A stretch of DNA of 64,000 nucleotides from Bradyrhizobium vignae (GCF_004114425.1 NZ_RDQF01000003.1:62001-126000), one strand, 5' to 3'. Positions 8,555-17,415 are shown, counted from the first letter of the stretch. A program made the numbers and translations. Notes: generated by a model not told the origin, from the sequence alone.

Positions 8555-8631
8555 CGTCATTGCGAGCGAAGCGAAGCAATCCAGCGGAAAGATTCTGGAT
8601 TGCTTCGTCGCAATTGCTCCTCGCAATGACG
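8555..8631. repeat. REP-like inverted repeat, family B (CGTCATTGCGAGCG type), copy 1
   Basis: Palindrome bounded by CGTCATTGCGAGCGAAGC and TCGCAATGACG with internal arms GCAATCCAG / CTGGATTGC. It lies 26 bases after the GMC oxidoreductase stop. The same outer sequence recurs at 14288-14411 and 46476-46555. Confidence 0.85.
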
Positions 8632-8646
8632 ATGTGGAGGGAGAAG

Positions 8647-8723
8647 CCCGGATGGAGCGCAGCAATCCGGGACCACCGCCGCTGGTGGCACGAATCCCGG
8701 ATTGCGCTGCGCTCCATCCGGGA
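8647..8723. repeat. Inverted repeat with CCCGGATGGAGCGCAGC arms
   Basis: Arms CCCGGATGGAGCGCAGCAAT and its complement ATTGCGCTGCGCTCCATCCGGG enclose a loop that can itself pair (CCACCGCCGCTGGTGG). It resembles the dispersed REP-like elements of Bradyrhizobium genomes. Confidence 0.75.
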
Positions 8724-8744
8724 TACGCGCCTTTGTTGGGATAG

Positions 8745-9062
8745 CTATTCGGCCGCGTCGAGGATGGGCGCAACGGTTGCCTTGAAATCCTGGACTGGTG
8801 TGATGCTCCGGGAGCGGTAGATCAGGCAGGAGCACCGCAGCAGCGATGCGAAATTATTGACCTCGCCGTGATGGTCGAGCACCTCGTTGTAGAGCGTGGT
8901 CAGGAACTTGCCGAGGCTCATGCCCTCCTTGGCTGCGATCTCCTCCAGAGTGTCCCAGAACGCCATCTCCAGCCGAATCGACGTGCAGTGCCCACCGATT
9001 CTAAGCGAGCGGGTCTGGGATTCGTAGTCGCGTTGAGGCTGGTGCGCGAAGAGATGGCACAT
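8745..9062 (-). CDS. Ribbon-helix-helix domain protein
   Basis: 105 aa. The start is fixed by GGGAGG five bases upstream of the ATG. The core RSLRIGGHCTSIRLE..FWDTLEEIAAKEGMSLGKF matches the RHH_4-type ribbon-helix-helix fold: a beta strand with alternating basic residues followed by two helices. Such proteins are usually small DNA-binding regulators acting as dimers. The C-terminal part contains two cysteines (LLRCSCLIYRSR). No operon partner is visible; it faces mutL divergently. Confidence 0.82.
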   Translation of the reverse strand: MCHLFAHQPQRDYESQTRSLRIGGHCTSIRLEMAFWDTLEEIAAKEGMSLGKFLTTLYNEVLDHHGEVNNFASLLRCSCLIYRSRSITPVQDFKATVAPILDAAE

Positions 9063-9289
9063 GGCGTCCTCCCGTCCTGTTGCCATTTTTTCACGATGCT
9101 ACACCGCGGCCCGGCACCCCACAATCACGACAGTAGCCCGCAAGTGGCTTCATCCGGACTGCGCGATTTTCTCGAACGCCCAATGTCTTCAATGTGATAG
9201 GCATCCCTCTTCCCCAGGCCGCCACGCGGCTGTTGCCCAACGCATGCTTTTGACGCAACACGGCCTAGAATGGCGCCGACAGCGAATCC

Positions 9290-9368
9290 AAGTCAGAGCC
9301 CAAGTCAGAGCCCCAAGTCAGAGCCCCCAAGTCAGAGCCCCCAAGTCAGAGCCCCCAAGTCAGATTCC
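9290..9368 (+). repeat. Short tandem repeat abutting the mutL start codon
   Basis: Six consecutive units beginning AAGTCAGA start at 9290, 9302, 9315, 9329, 9343 and 9357. The unit length grows from 12 to 13 to 14 bases because the C-run after GAG lengthens from 3 to 4 to 5; the last unit is degenerate (AAGTCAGATTCC) and runs straight into the mutL ATG. Confidence 0.95.
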
Positions 9369-11180
9369 ATGCCCGTCCGCCAATTGCCAGAACAGCTCGT
9401 CAACCGCATCGCCGCCGGCGAGGTGGTGGAGCGTCCGGCGAGCGTGGTGAAGGAACTCGTCGAGAATGCCATCGATGCCGGCGCGAGCCGGATCGACGTC
9501 TTCACCGATGGCGGCGGGCGGCGGCGGATCGGCATCACCGACGATGGCAGCGGCATGACCGCGAAGGACCTCGCACTCGCCGTGGAGCGCCACGCGACGT
9601 CCAAGCTCGATGACGAGGACTTGCTGCAGATTCGCACCCTCGGCTTCCGTGGCGAGGCCCTGCCTTCGATCGGCTCGGTGGCGCGGCTGTCGATCACGAC
9701 ACGCCATGCCACCGAGCCGCATGCCTGGGCGCTGTCGGTCGAGGGCGGCGAGAAGTCCGAGATCATGCCGGCGGCGCTGGCGCATGGCACCCGCGTCGAG
9801 GTTGGCGACCTCTTCTATGCAACACCGGCACGGCTGAAATTCTTGAAGACCGACCGCACCGAGGCGGAAGCGATCCGCGAGGTGGTGCGGCGCCTTGCCA
9901 TGGCGCGGCCCGACATCGCCTTCACGCTCGCGGGCGAGGAGCGCGCGCCGGTGGCCTGGGCGGCCGCCCTGCCCGGCGCCGCCGGGCGGCTGACGCGGCT
10001 CGGCGATATTCTCGGCGCTGAATTCCGCAGCCACGCCATCGAGGTCCATGCCGAGCGCGAGGGCATCGTGGTTGCCGGCTATGCCGCGGCTCCCGCGCTG
10101 ACCAAGGCCAACGCGCTCGGCCAATATCTCTTCGTCAACGGCCGACCGGTGCGCGACAAGCTGATCCTGGGCGCCGTGCGCGCCGCCTATTCCGACTATC
10201 TGCCGCGCGACCGCCATCCGGTGCTGGCGCTGTTCGTCACGCTCGATCCGCGCGAGGTCGACGCCAACGTGCATCCGGCCAAGACCGAGGTGCGTTTCCG
10301 CAACGCCGGCCTCGTCCGCGCGCTGATCGTGCACGGGCTGAAGGAAGCACTCGCGCGCGAGGGCCGCCGCACCGCCGCCAACAGCGGCGAGAGCGCACTG
10401 TCCTCATTCCGGCCCGCGTTCACGCCGCCGCGCCCGGCGAGTTGGGACTGGCGGACCTCGCCATCCGCCCCGGTCGCGCCGATGCCTTTCGAAGGCTCGG
10501 CTGCGCCGGCTTTCGCGGAGCGCGCGCAGGCGGCGTTCGATGTCGGTGCACCCAGCGCGGACGTGCGGATCGAGGCGCAGCCGGTGGCCGACCTCGTCGA
10601 CCGCCCGCTCGGCGCGGCGCGCACCCAGATCCACGAGACCTACATCGTCTCGCAGACCCGGGACGGCCTGATCATCGTCGACCAGCACGCTGCGCATGAG
10701 CGCATCGTCTACGAACGGCTCAAGGCCTCGCTCGCCGCAAACGGCGTGCAGCGGCAGATCCTGTTGATCCCCGAGATCGTCGAGATGGACGAGGCGACTG
10801 TCGAGCGCCTGCTCGAACGCAGCGAGGAGCTGGCCTCGTTCGGCCTTGCCATCGAATCCTTCGGCCCCGGCGCGGTTGCGGTCCGCGAGACGCCGTCGCT
10901 GCTCGGCAAGACCAATGCCGTCGGGCTGCTTCGCGATCTCTCCGAGCACATGGCCGAATGGGACGAGGCTCTTCCTCTCGAACGCCGCCTGATGCACGTC
11001 GCCGCCACCATGGCCTGCCACGGCTCGGTGCGCGCCGGCCGCAGGCTGCGGCCCGAGGAGATGAATGCCCTGCTTCGCGAGATGGAGGAGACGCCGAACT
11101 CCGGCCAGTGCAATCACGGCCGCCCGACTTATGTCGAGCTGAAGCTGAGCGACGTGGAGAAGCTGTTCGGACGGAGGTGA
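9369..11180 (+). CDS. mutL: DNA mismatch repair protein MutL (endonuclease-type)
   Basis: 603 aa from the ATG giving the conserved N-terminus MPVRQLPEQLVNRIAAGEVV. GHKL ATPase motifs in order: VENAIDAGA (catalytic E32), DDGSGM (58-63), GFRGEALPSIGS (92-103) and TRVEVGDLFYATPARL. A variable linker of about 100 residues follows, then the C-terminal dimerisation/endonuclease domain with DQHAAHERIVYE (438-449), the metal-binding motif of nicking MutL proteins from organisms without MutH, plus ACHGSVRAG and CNHGRPTYVEL. A longer in-frame form from 9270 would translate the tandem repeat into a Ser/Pro/Gln-rich leader. No convincing Shine-Dalgarno is visible before either start. It converges on rsmD with one base between the stops. 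Confidence 0.95.
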   Translation: MPVRQLPEQLVNRIAAGEVVERPASVVKELVENAIDAGASRIDVFTDGGGRRRIGITDDGSGMTAKDLALAVERHATSKLDDEDLLQIRTLGFRGEALPSIGSVARLSITTRHATEPHAWALSVEGGEKSEIMPAALAHGTRVEVGDLFYATPARLKFLKTDRTEAEAIREVVRRLAMARPDIAFTLAGEERAPVAWAAALPGAAGRLTRLGDILGAEFRSHAIEVHAEREGIVVAGYAAAPALTKANALGQYLFVNGRPVRDKLILGAVRAAYSDYLPRDRHPVLALFVTLDPREVDANVHPAKTEVRFRNAGLVRALIVHGLKEALAREGRRTAANSGESALSSFRPAFTPPRPASWDWRTSPSAPVAPMPFEGSAAPAFAERAQAAFDVGAPSADVRIEAQPVADLVDRPLGAARTQIHETYIVSQTRDGLIIVDQHAAHERIVYERLKASLAANGVQRQILLIPEIVEMDEATVERLLERSEELASFGLAIESFGPGAVAVRETPSLLGKTNAVGLLRDLSEHMAEWDEALPLERRLMHVAATMACHGSVRAGRRLRPEEMNALLREMEETPNSGQCNHGRPTYVELKLSDVEKLFGRR

Positions 11181-11181
11181 G

Positions 11182-11739
11182 TTAAGCGTCTCGCTTCAAA
11201 AACACGAACTCCGTATCGTCGTACGCGCGCCGCTCCAATTCCTCAAAACCCTCCGGCGTCACGAATTGCGCGGCCTTGGCCTCCTCCACCACGAGCAACG
11301 CGCCCGGGGTGAGCCAGCCGCCGTCGCGCAAGGACGCAAGCGCCTTCTCCGCAAAGCCCTTGCCATAGGGCGGATCGAGGAACACCAGCGAGAACGGCTC
11401 GACGGGATGCGCGGGACCGAGATCGGTCGCGTCGCGACGATAGACCTTGGTGACGCCGCCAAGGCCCAGCGACTCGACATTGTTGCGCAACAGCGCGCGC
11501 GCCTCGGCGCCATTGTCGACGAACAGCGTGAACTTGGCACCGCGCGAGGCCGCCTCGATGCCGAGCGCGCCGGTGCCGGCGAAGAGATCGAGCACGCGCG
11601 CATCCGCAATCGGATCGTCATAGGCGTGCACGAGGATGTTGAACACGGATTCTCGCAGCCGATCCGCCGTGGGACGGATGTCGCGCGAAGACGGTGAGGC
11701 GAGATTGCGCCCCTTCAGGCGACCGCCGACCACGCGCAT
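11182..11739 (-). CDS. rsmD: 16S rRNA (guanine966-N2)-methyltransferase RsmD
   Basis: 185 aa. AdoMet-dependent enzyme that methylates G966 of 16S rRNA. Motif I reads LDLFAGTGALG (50-60) and the catalytic motif is DPPY (122-125). The N-terminus MRVVGGRLKGRNL is typical of the family. An alternative ATG three codons upstream overlaps the stop of the pseudouridine-synthase gene (ATGAATAG), so the two genes are tightly coupled in an rRNA-modification operon. Confidence 0.93.
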   Translation of the reverse strand: MRVVGGRLKGRNLASPSSRDIRPTADRLRESVFNILVHAYDDPIADARVLDLFAGTGALGIEAASRGAKFTLFVDNGAEARALLRNNVESLGLGGVTKVYRRDATDLGPAHPVEPFSLVFLDPPYGKGFAEKALASLRDGGWLTPGALLVVEEAKAAQFVTPEGFEELERRAYDDTEFVFLKRDA

Positions 11740-11740
11740 G

Positions 11741-13696
11741 CTATTCATCCCGCGGCGTCAGGTCGCGCTTGCCGTGATAGCCGCGCTTGGGACGGCGCGG
11801 CGGGCCATAGCCGCTCGCTTCCATCTCGTTGCGCTCGCGCGCCTCCTCGCTGCCGGTGCGCTGCACCAGCACGCGGCGGCCCTTGCGGTCGCTGATGACC
11901 GCGCGCTTGCTGGCGGGCTTGTTCTCGCGAGGCGCATCGCCGCCGCCCGCAGAGGATTTTTGCGGTACGTCGAACTGCGCGCCCGACTTCTCGATCACCT
12001 TCTCGCCGAGCTGCTCGCGCAGCACGCGCGAGCGGATCTCCTCGACCTGGCCTTCCGGAATCTCCCCGAGCTGGAACGGGCCATAGGAGACGCGGATCAG
12101 CCGGTTCACCTCGAGGCCGAGATGGGCGCAGACATTGCGCACCTCGCGGTTCTTGCCTTCGCGGATCGCGAACACCAGCCAGACATTGGCGCCCTGGTCG
12201 CGTTCAAGCGTCGCCTCGATCGGACCGTATTTGACGCCCTCGACCTCGATGCCGTTCTTGAGCGCGTCGAGCTGCGCCTGGGTGACGTCGCCATGGGCGC
12301 GGACACGGTAGCGGCGCAGCCAGCCGGTGTCCGGCAGCTCGAGCGTGCGCGCGAGGCCGCCGTCATTTGTGAGCAGGAGCAGGCCTTCGGTGTTGAAGTC
12401 GAGCCGGCCGACGCTGATCAGCCGCGGCAGGCCTTCGGGCAGATTGTCGAATACGGTCGGGCGCCCCTCGGGGTCGTCATGCGTCGTCATCAACCCGCGC
12501 GGCTTGTGGTAGAGGAACAACCGCGTGCGCTCGCGCTCCGGCAACGGCTTGCCGTCGACCATGACGACGTCGTTCCGGGTGACGTCGAGCGCCGGCGAGT
12601 TGATCACCCTTCCGTTGACGGTGACGCGGCCCTGCGTGACCATTTCCTCGGCGTCGCGGCGCGAGGCAAGGCCCGCGCGCGCCAATACCTTGGCGATGCG
12701 CTCGCCGGCCTTCTTCGGCTTCGGCGCGTCATCGCGGCGTGGCCGGCCCTCGAAATCACGATCGCGCTCGCGATAGGCGCCGCGGCCGCCGAAGGCCGGG
12801 CGCTTCTCGAAAATCCTGCTGTCGTCCTCATTGTCGCGGCGCGGACGATCGCGGAAACGGCCCTCGCTGCGCGGATGCTCCTGCCAGTCCATGCGGCCTT
12901 CCGGCCGCTTCTCGCGCGAGCGATTGAAGCGCGGACGATCGTCACCGGACCGCTCCTCGCGCGGGCGCGAGAAACGCGGGCGATCATCACCCTCTTCCCG
13001 GCGCCGGGAGAAACGCGGACGCTCATCGCCATGGCTACCTTCACGCCGATCGTCGCGCTGACGCCAGGGCTTCTCGTCGCTGCGATCGCGGCCGCCGAAA
13101 TCCTTGTCGAAGGACTTGCGCGGACGGTCACCACCCGGGCCCGCCTCGCGCTTCTGCCACGGCTTGGAATCGCCGCGCTCGCGCGGACGATCGCCAAAGC
13201 TGCGCTTGCGGTCGCCGCCCTCGAAGTCGCGCTTGCGATCTCCCGGGTCGCCCTTGCGATCCCGGAAGTCGCGGCCGCGGCCAAAATCCTTGCGCGGCCG
13301 ATCCGAACCGCCACGCGAGAACTTGCGATCCTCGACACGCCGCTCGCTTCGCTCGCCACGTGGCGCGCGCTCGTCACGGTCGAAATTCGGACGATCGCCG
13401 CGCGGCTTGAACGGCCGGTCGCCACGCGGCTTGAAGCTGCGCTCCTCGCCGCCGCGGTCCTCGCGCTTGAAGCGGGGACGATCACTGAACTCGCGACGCG
13501 GGGCATCGCCCTCATCGCGACGACGGAACGGGCGGCTGTCGCGGTCGCCGCGGGACGGGCGGCTGTCGCGAGCGCCCTTGCCTTCGAACCCGCGCTTGGC
13601 GAATTTCTTCTCGGGGCCGCGCGGCTTGCCGCTGCGGCCTTTGGCCGGGCCTCGCCGGCCGCGGGAATCGTTGTCTTTGTCGCTGTCGCGAGGCAT
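11741..13696 (-). CDS. rluB: RluB/RsuA-family 23S rRNA pseudouridine synthase with long Arg/Asp/Gly-rich N-terminal extension
   Basis: 651 aa, against about 250-290 for ordinary RluB. Residues 1-330 are a low-complexity stretch of repeated units such as RPRFSR, GDRPFKPRG and DRDSRPF, strongly charged and almost certainly disordered. An S4 RNA-binding domain begins at GERIAKVLARAGLASRR (331 on). The catalytic domain follows, with the active-site aspartate in GRLDFNTEGLLLLTND (D433) and KNREVRNVCAHLGLEVNRL. The C-terminal tail of about 90 residues is again basic. The extension probably adds nonspecific RNA binding (inference). The RluB versus RluE/RsuA subfamily assignment is likely but not certain. 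Confidence 0.9.
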   Translation of the reverse strand: MPRDSDKDNDSRGRRGPAKGRSGKPRGPEKKFAKRGFEGKGARDSRPSRGDRDSRPFRRRDEGDAPRREFSDRPRFKREDRGGEERSFKPRGDRPFKPRGDRPNFDRDERAPRGERSERRVEDRKFSRGGSDRPRKDFGRGRDFRDRKGDPGDRKRDFEGGDRKRSFGDRPRERGDSKPWQKREAGPGGDRPRKSFDKDFGGRDRSDEKPWRQRDDRREGSHGDERPRFSRRREEGDDRPRFSRPREERSGDDRPRFNRSREKRPEGRMDWQEHPRSEGRFRDRPRRDNEDDSRIFEKRPAFGGRGAYRERDRDFEGRPRRDDAPKPKKAGERIAKVLARAGLASRRDAEEMVTQGRVTVNGRVINSPALDVTRNDVVMVDGKPLPERERTRLFLYHKPRGLMTTHDDPEGRPTVFDNLPEGLPRLISVGRLDFNTEGLLLLTNDGGLARTLELPDTGWLRRYRVRAHGDVTQAQLDALKNGIEVEGVKYGPIEATLERDQGANVWLVFAIREGKNREVRNVCAHLGLEVNRLIRVSYGPFQLGEIPEGQVEEIRSRVLREQLGEKVIEKSGAQFDVPQKSSAGGGDAPRENKPASKRAVISDRKGRRVLVQRTGSEEARERNEMEASGYGPPRRPKRGYHGKRDLTPRDE

Positions 13697-13816
13697 GAAT
13701 GATCTCACTTAGGGGGTCGCGCGAGGAGCATTGCGCGCGCTCGTTCGGAGCCGCATGCTCAGGCAAAACCGGTATCCACTCTTGCTGAAGGCGGAGCTAG
13801 TAGCAGGTTTCTGGCG

Positions 13817-14275
13817 ATGATACGAGGCATGAAAGCCCCTTCTTTCATGGATTTGGCGCTTCTGGCGGCCGAAAATGCCGGAAAATCGGGCGAAGTTCCG
13901 ATCGGATGCGTGGTGGTCCGCAAGTCCGAGGTCGTCGCCACCGCAGCCAACCGGACGCTGACCGACCACGACCCCACCGCCCATGCCGAGATCATCGCGC
14001 TGCGCGAGGCAGCGAGCAAGATCGGGAGCGAGCGCCTCGTCGACTGCGACCTCTACGTGACGCTGGAGCCCTGCACCATGTGTGCGGGCGCGATCTCCTT
14101 TGCAAGGGTCCGCCGGCTCTATTACGGCGCCGCCGATCCCAAGGGCGGCGCGGTGGAGTCGGGCGTGCGGTTCTTTGCCTCGCCGACCTGCCACCACGCG
14201 CCGGACGTCTACTCCGGCGTCGGCGAGAGCGAGGCGGCGCGGCTGCTCAAGGAGTTTTTCCGGGAGCGAAGGTAA
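13817..14275 (+). CDS. tadA: tRNA-specific adenosine deaminase / nucleoside deaminase
   Basis: 152 aa zinc deaminase of the CDA superfamily that converts A34 of tRNA-Arg(ACG) to inosine. Zinc and catalytic residues are plain: HAE (H56, E58) and PCTMC (C86, C89). FARVRRLYYGAADPKGGAVESG matches the TadA tRNA-binding part. An ATG at 13829 is an alternative start. The gene is divergent from the pseudouridine-synthase gene across about 120 bases, which presumably hold both promoters. Confidence 0.92.
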   Translation: MIRGMKAPSFMDLALLAAENAGKSGEVPIGCVVVRKSEVVATAANRTLTDHDPTAHAEIIALREAASKIGSERLVDCDLYVTLEPCTMCAGAISFARVRRLYYGAADPKGGAVESGVRFFASPTCHHAPDVYSGVGESEAARLLKEFFRERR

Positions 14276-14287
14276 GGGGTCTCTCCC

Positions 14288-14411
14288 CGCCATTGCGAGC
14301 CACCGGGTCCGTGCGAAGCGCGGCCCGATGACAGGCTCAGCGAAGCAAATCCAGGGTCTTTCCGCGGAGACGGACTGGATTGCTTCGTCGCAAGGGCTCC
14401 TCGCAATGACG
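14288..14411. repeat. REP-like inverted repeat, family B, copy 2 (interrupted)
   Basis: Bounded by CCATTGCGAGCCA and TCGCAATGACGG, with the same internal AGCGAAGCAAATCCAG / CTGGATTGCTTCGTCGC arms as copy 1, but with an additional roughly 45-base segment (ACCGGGTCCGTGCGAAGCGC and on) inside the left arm. It fills the gap between two convergent genes. Confidence 0.8.
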
Positions 14412-14418
14412 GTGTGGC

Positions 14419-15321
14419 TCAAGCCGAGAAAAACTCGCGCAACGCCTTCGCGGTGACGTCCGGGTTCTCCTCGGTGAGGAAGTGCCCCGAGTCCACCGGC
14501 ATGCCGTCCACGTTGGTCGCCCATTGCTTCCACGTCTCCAGCGGCGTGGCGGCGGCTTGCGCGACGCCGGCATTGCCCCACAGCGTCAGCATCGGGACCG
14601 TGATCTTCTTGCCGGAATCGAAATCGGCCTTGTCGAGGTCGTAGTCGAAATAGGCGCCGGCGCGGTAGTCCTCGCACATCGCGTGCACCCGGGCGGGATC
14701 ACGGAACGGGGCGATGTAGTGTTCGAGCGCGCGCGGGTCGATCGCGTCCAGCGTCTTCGACTTGGTCTGGCTCGCCATCTTGAAGCGCAGGAAGAACTCG
14801 CCATTGCCAGAGATCAGCGTCTCCGGCAGCGGATAGGGCTGGGCCAGGAAGGTCCAGTGATAGATCTTCAAGGCATAGGCGCGGTTCATCCGCTCCCAGT
14901 AATTATAGGTCGGCAGGATATCGAGCACGGCGAGCTTCGAGAGCCGGCCGGGATGGTCGAGCGCAAGGCGATAGGAGACGCGGCCGCCGCGGTCGTGGCC
15001 GGCGAGCGCGAAGTGCACGTGACCGAGACGCTCCATCGCCTCGACCATGGCTTTCGCCATCGCGCGCTTGCTGTACGGGATGTGCAGCGCATCGCTTTCG
15101 GGCATGTCGGACCAGCCGTAGCCCGGCAGATCGGCGATGATCAGCGTGAAATTGTCGGCAAGCTCCGGTGCCACGCGGTGCCACATCACATGCGTTTCGG
15201 AGAAGCCGTGCAGGAGCAGGAGGGGCGGCCCGCTGCCGCCGACGCGGGCGAAGATGCGGCCGAAGGAGGTGTCGATCCATTCGGCGGCAAAGCCCGGATA
15301 AAGGTCGGCGAGATCGGACAT
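14419..15321 (-). CDS. Fluoroacetate dehalogenase homologue (alpha/beta hydrolase)
   Basis: 300 aa. The catalytic aspartate nucleophile is in GHDRGGR (D110), with D134 and H280 (in DSGHFL) completing the triad. Residues that bind the carboxylate and the leaving fluoride in the structurally studied Rhodopseudomonas RPA1163 enzyme occur at the same numbers here: R111, R114, H155, W156 and Y219. That makes defluorination of fluoroacetate, or haloacetate hydrolysis, the best prediction. One nearby residue differs: as I recall RPA1163 has Trp at 185, while this protein has Gln. There is no signal peptide, so it is cytoplasmic. It stands alone between tadA and purD. Confidence 0.87.
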   Translation of the reverse strand: MSDLADLYPGFAAEWIDTSFGRIFARVGGSGPPLLLLHGFSETHVMWHRVAPELADNFTLIIADLPGYGWSDMPESDALHIPYSKRAMAKAMVEAMERLGHVHFALAGHDRGGRVSYRLALDHPGRLSKLAVLDILPTYNYWERMNRAYALKIYHWTFLAQPYPLPETLISGNGEFFLRFKMASQTKSKTLDAIDPRALEHYIAPFRDPARVHAMCEDYRAGAYFDYDLDKADFDSGKKITVPMLTLWGNAGVAQAAATPLETWKQWATNVDGMPVDSGHFLTEENPDVTAKALREFFSA

Positions 15322-15530
15322 CTTCTTGCATCCTTATCTGGTCAGTCGCGGAGCCGGCCCGACAAACAAAAATGTCGAAAACGACCCCATGCACAGTAGC
15401 GGTATTATATGCGGGGCTGCTAACCCCAACAGGCAATTGGATATTTCTGGCGTGTCGATGTGGCGGCGCGGTGGCGAAAATGTCGAGATTCCGGATCGGC
15501 GCGTTCGGCACGCCGTCCGGAATGACACCT

Positions 15531-15578
15531 CAAGTCTTGGCCTTCTCAAGTCTTGGCCTTCTCAAGTCTTGGCCTTCT
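15531..15578. repeat. Three perfect tandem copies of a 16-bp unit over the 3' end of purD
   Basis: CAAGTCTTGGCCTTCT is repeated exactly at 15531, 15547 and 15563. The copy at 15563 encodes the last residues (EKAKT) of PurD on the minus strand and part of its TGA stop; the other two copies lie just beyond the stop. Confidence 0.95.
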
Positions 15579-16845
15579 CCGCATCGACCGCCTGCCAGCC
15601 GATGTCGCGGCGGCAGAAGCCTTCCGGCCAGTCGATGCGGTCGACGGCCTGGTAGGCGCGGGCCTGCGCTTCCGTCACGGTCGCACCGAGCGCGCAGACA
15701 TTGAGCACGCGGCCGCCATTGGCGAGGATCGCGCCGTCCTTGGCAACCGTGCCGGCGTGGAAGATCTCGACGCTCTCGACCTTGGCGGCCTCCTCCAGCC
15801 CCTGGATGCGCGTGCCCTTCTGGTAGTCGCCGGGATAGCCCTTGGCGGCCATCACCACCGTGAGCGCGGATTCCGGATACCAGCGCAGATCGAAATGCTT
15901 CAACTCGCCGTCGCAGGCGGCGAGCAGCGCCGGCACGATGTCGCTCATCATGCGCAGCATCAAGACCTGGCACTCGGGATCGCCGAAGCGGACGTTGAAC
16001 TCGAACAGTTTCGGGCCCTGCGTCGTCAGCATGATCCCGGCATAGAGCACGCCGCGGAACGGCGTGCCGCGCTGCTTCATGCCTGATACCGTCGGCAGGA
16101 TGATCTTGGCCATGATCGCGTCGTGGATCCCTGGCGTCACCAGCGGCGTCGGCGAATAGGCGCCCATGCCGCCGGTGTTGGGGCCGACGTCATGGTCGAA
16201 CACGCGCTTGTGGTCCTGGGCAGAGGCCAGCGGGATGGCAGTCTCGCCGTCGCAGAGCGCGAAGAAGCTGATCTCGCGGCCCGGCAGAAACTCCTCGATC
16301 ACGACCTCGGTGCCGGCCTCGCCAAAGGCGCCCTCGAACATCATGGCGATGGCATCCTCGGCCTCGCGCAAGGTCTTGGCGACGACGACGCCCTTGCCGG
16401 CGGCAAGGCCGTCGGCCTTGATCACGATCGGCGCGCCCTGGCTCTGCACATAGGCGCGCGCGTCCTGTGCGTTGGTGAATCGCTCATAGGCACCGGTCGG
16501 AATGCCGAACTCGGTGCAAAGCGCCTTGGTAAAGCCCTTGGAGCTCTCGAGCTGCGCCGCCGCCTTGCTCGGGCCGAACGCCTTGATGCCGGCCGCAGTG
16601 AGATCGTCGACGATGCCGGCCGCCAGCGGCGTCTCCGGCCCGACCACGACGAGTTCGACCGCGTTCTTCTTGCAGAAGTCGATCACGGCGGCATGGTCGG
16701 CGACATCGAGCGCCACGCATTCCGCCTCGCGCGCGATGCCGGCATTGCCGGGCGCGCACCAGAATTTGGTCACCAGGGGAGAGGCCGCGATCTTCCACGC
16801 CAGAGCATGTTCGCGGCCGCCGGAACCGAGCAGGAGAATGTGCAT
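15562..16845 (-). CDS. purD: Phosphoribosylamine-glycine ligase (GAR synthetase)
   Basis: 427 aa ATP-grasp enzyme for step 2 of purine synthesis, joining glycine to phosphoribosylamine. The start is placed at [18 protein letters not shown], the family N-terminus; in-frame sequence upstream is not conserved-looking. Visible family segments are [48 protein letters not shown], the ATP-grasp core [18 protein letters not shown], and [14 protein letters not shown]. The C-terminus is encoded by one unit of a triplicated 16-bp sequence, so the final residues and stop may vary between strains. Confidence 0.96.
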   Translation of the reverse strand: MHILLLGSGGREHALAWKIAASPLVTKFWCAPGNAGIAREAECVALDVADHAAVIDFCKKNAVELVVVGPETPLAAGIVDDLTAAGIKAFGPSKAAAQLESSKGFTKALCTEFGIPTGAYERFTNAQDARAYVQSQGAPIVIKADGLAAGKGVVVAKTLREAEDAIAMMFEGAFGEAGTEVVIEEFLPGREISFFALCDGETAIPLASAQDHKRVFDHDVGPNTGGMGAYSPTPLVTPGIHDAIMAKIILPTVSGMKQRGTPFRGVLYAGIMLTTQGPKLFEFNVRFGDPECQVLMLRMMSDIVPALLAACDGELKHFDLRWYPESALTVVMAAKGYPGDYQKGTRIQGLEEAAKVESVEIFHAGTVAKDGAILANGGRVLNVCALGATVTEAQARAYQAVDRIDWPEGFCRRDIGWQAVDAEKAKT

Positions 16846-17111
16846 CGAAGGCTCAGAAATGAGGGGTTTTGCTGGGGGCGGAGGTCGCACGAATCGGGGC
16901 GGGTGTGAAGGGGGGAGGCGCTCCGGATTCGATCTCCGCTTTCGGCTGAGTAACGGACATTGCTGAAAGCTCGACGCCGTAACGAACGTTAGGTCAATTT
17001 TGTACAAGTCGAGCGCGCTTTATGATTGCGCTTTCAGGAGCACTCATCGATAGATAGTCGGGAAGAATGCAAGAGGTCTTGCCGGGCTCTTAAGAGGGAC
17101 GGAATGTAGGA

Positions 17112-17415
17112 ATGCCGACAGCCACTGGAGACGGGATTATCTTCGGACCCGATGATGACGGGGTCTCCTATATTTCCCTGTATTATCATCGAGGTCTTCC
17201 CACAGCTCAAAAGAGCACGTGGCTGGATGACGTACCTCCACCCGAAGAATATGGCATCTTCTGCGGCTGCTTTGCTCCCTTATGGAGGGATAAGGGCAAT
17301 TCGCTCAACGATGTACGACTGGCGTCATTGCTGTTTGGGGAAAGGTGCGAAGCTTGAAGTTGCGCTGCACACACGTTGCGGCAACTGGTATGCGGACTTG
17401 AAGGAGGACGACTGA
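17112..17415 (+). pseudogene. Unknown gene split by a +1 frameshift at a GGGG run
   Basis: Reading from the ATG at 17112 gives a plausible acidic, aromatic protein (GDGIIFGPDDDGVSYISLYY and on) that stops at 17357. The +1 frame then continues with an equally protein-like segment, AKLEVALHTRCGNWYADLK, to a stop at 17415. Removing one G from the run at 17337-17340 would join them as LLFGKGAKLEVALHTRC and give a product of about 100 residues whose stop overlaps the next ATG (TGATG). It is a sequencing error, a real inactivating insertion or a programmed shift; the sequence alone does not decide. The family is not recognised. Confidence 0.6.

Noticed and set aside
9290..9368. Repeats before mutL considered as a CRISPR array
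   Set aside because: Units are 12-14 bases with no spacers between them and no cas genes nearby; it is a simple tandem repeat.
11636..13702. 688-codon open frame on the plus strand opposite the pseudouridine synthase gene
   Set aside because: It is a by-product of GC-rich repetitive codons; the composition is unnatural (Ala/Leu/Arg strings), there is no ribosome site, and the minus-strand gene has recognisable domains.
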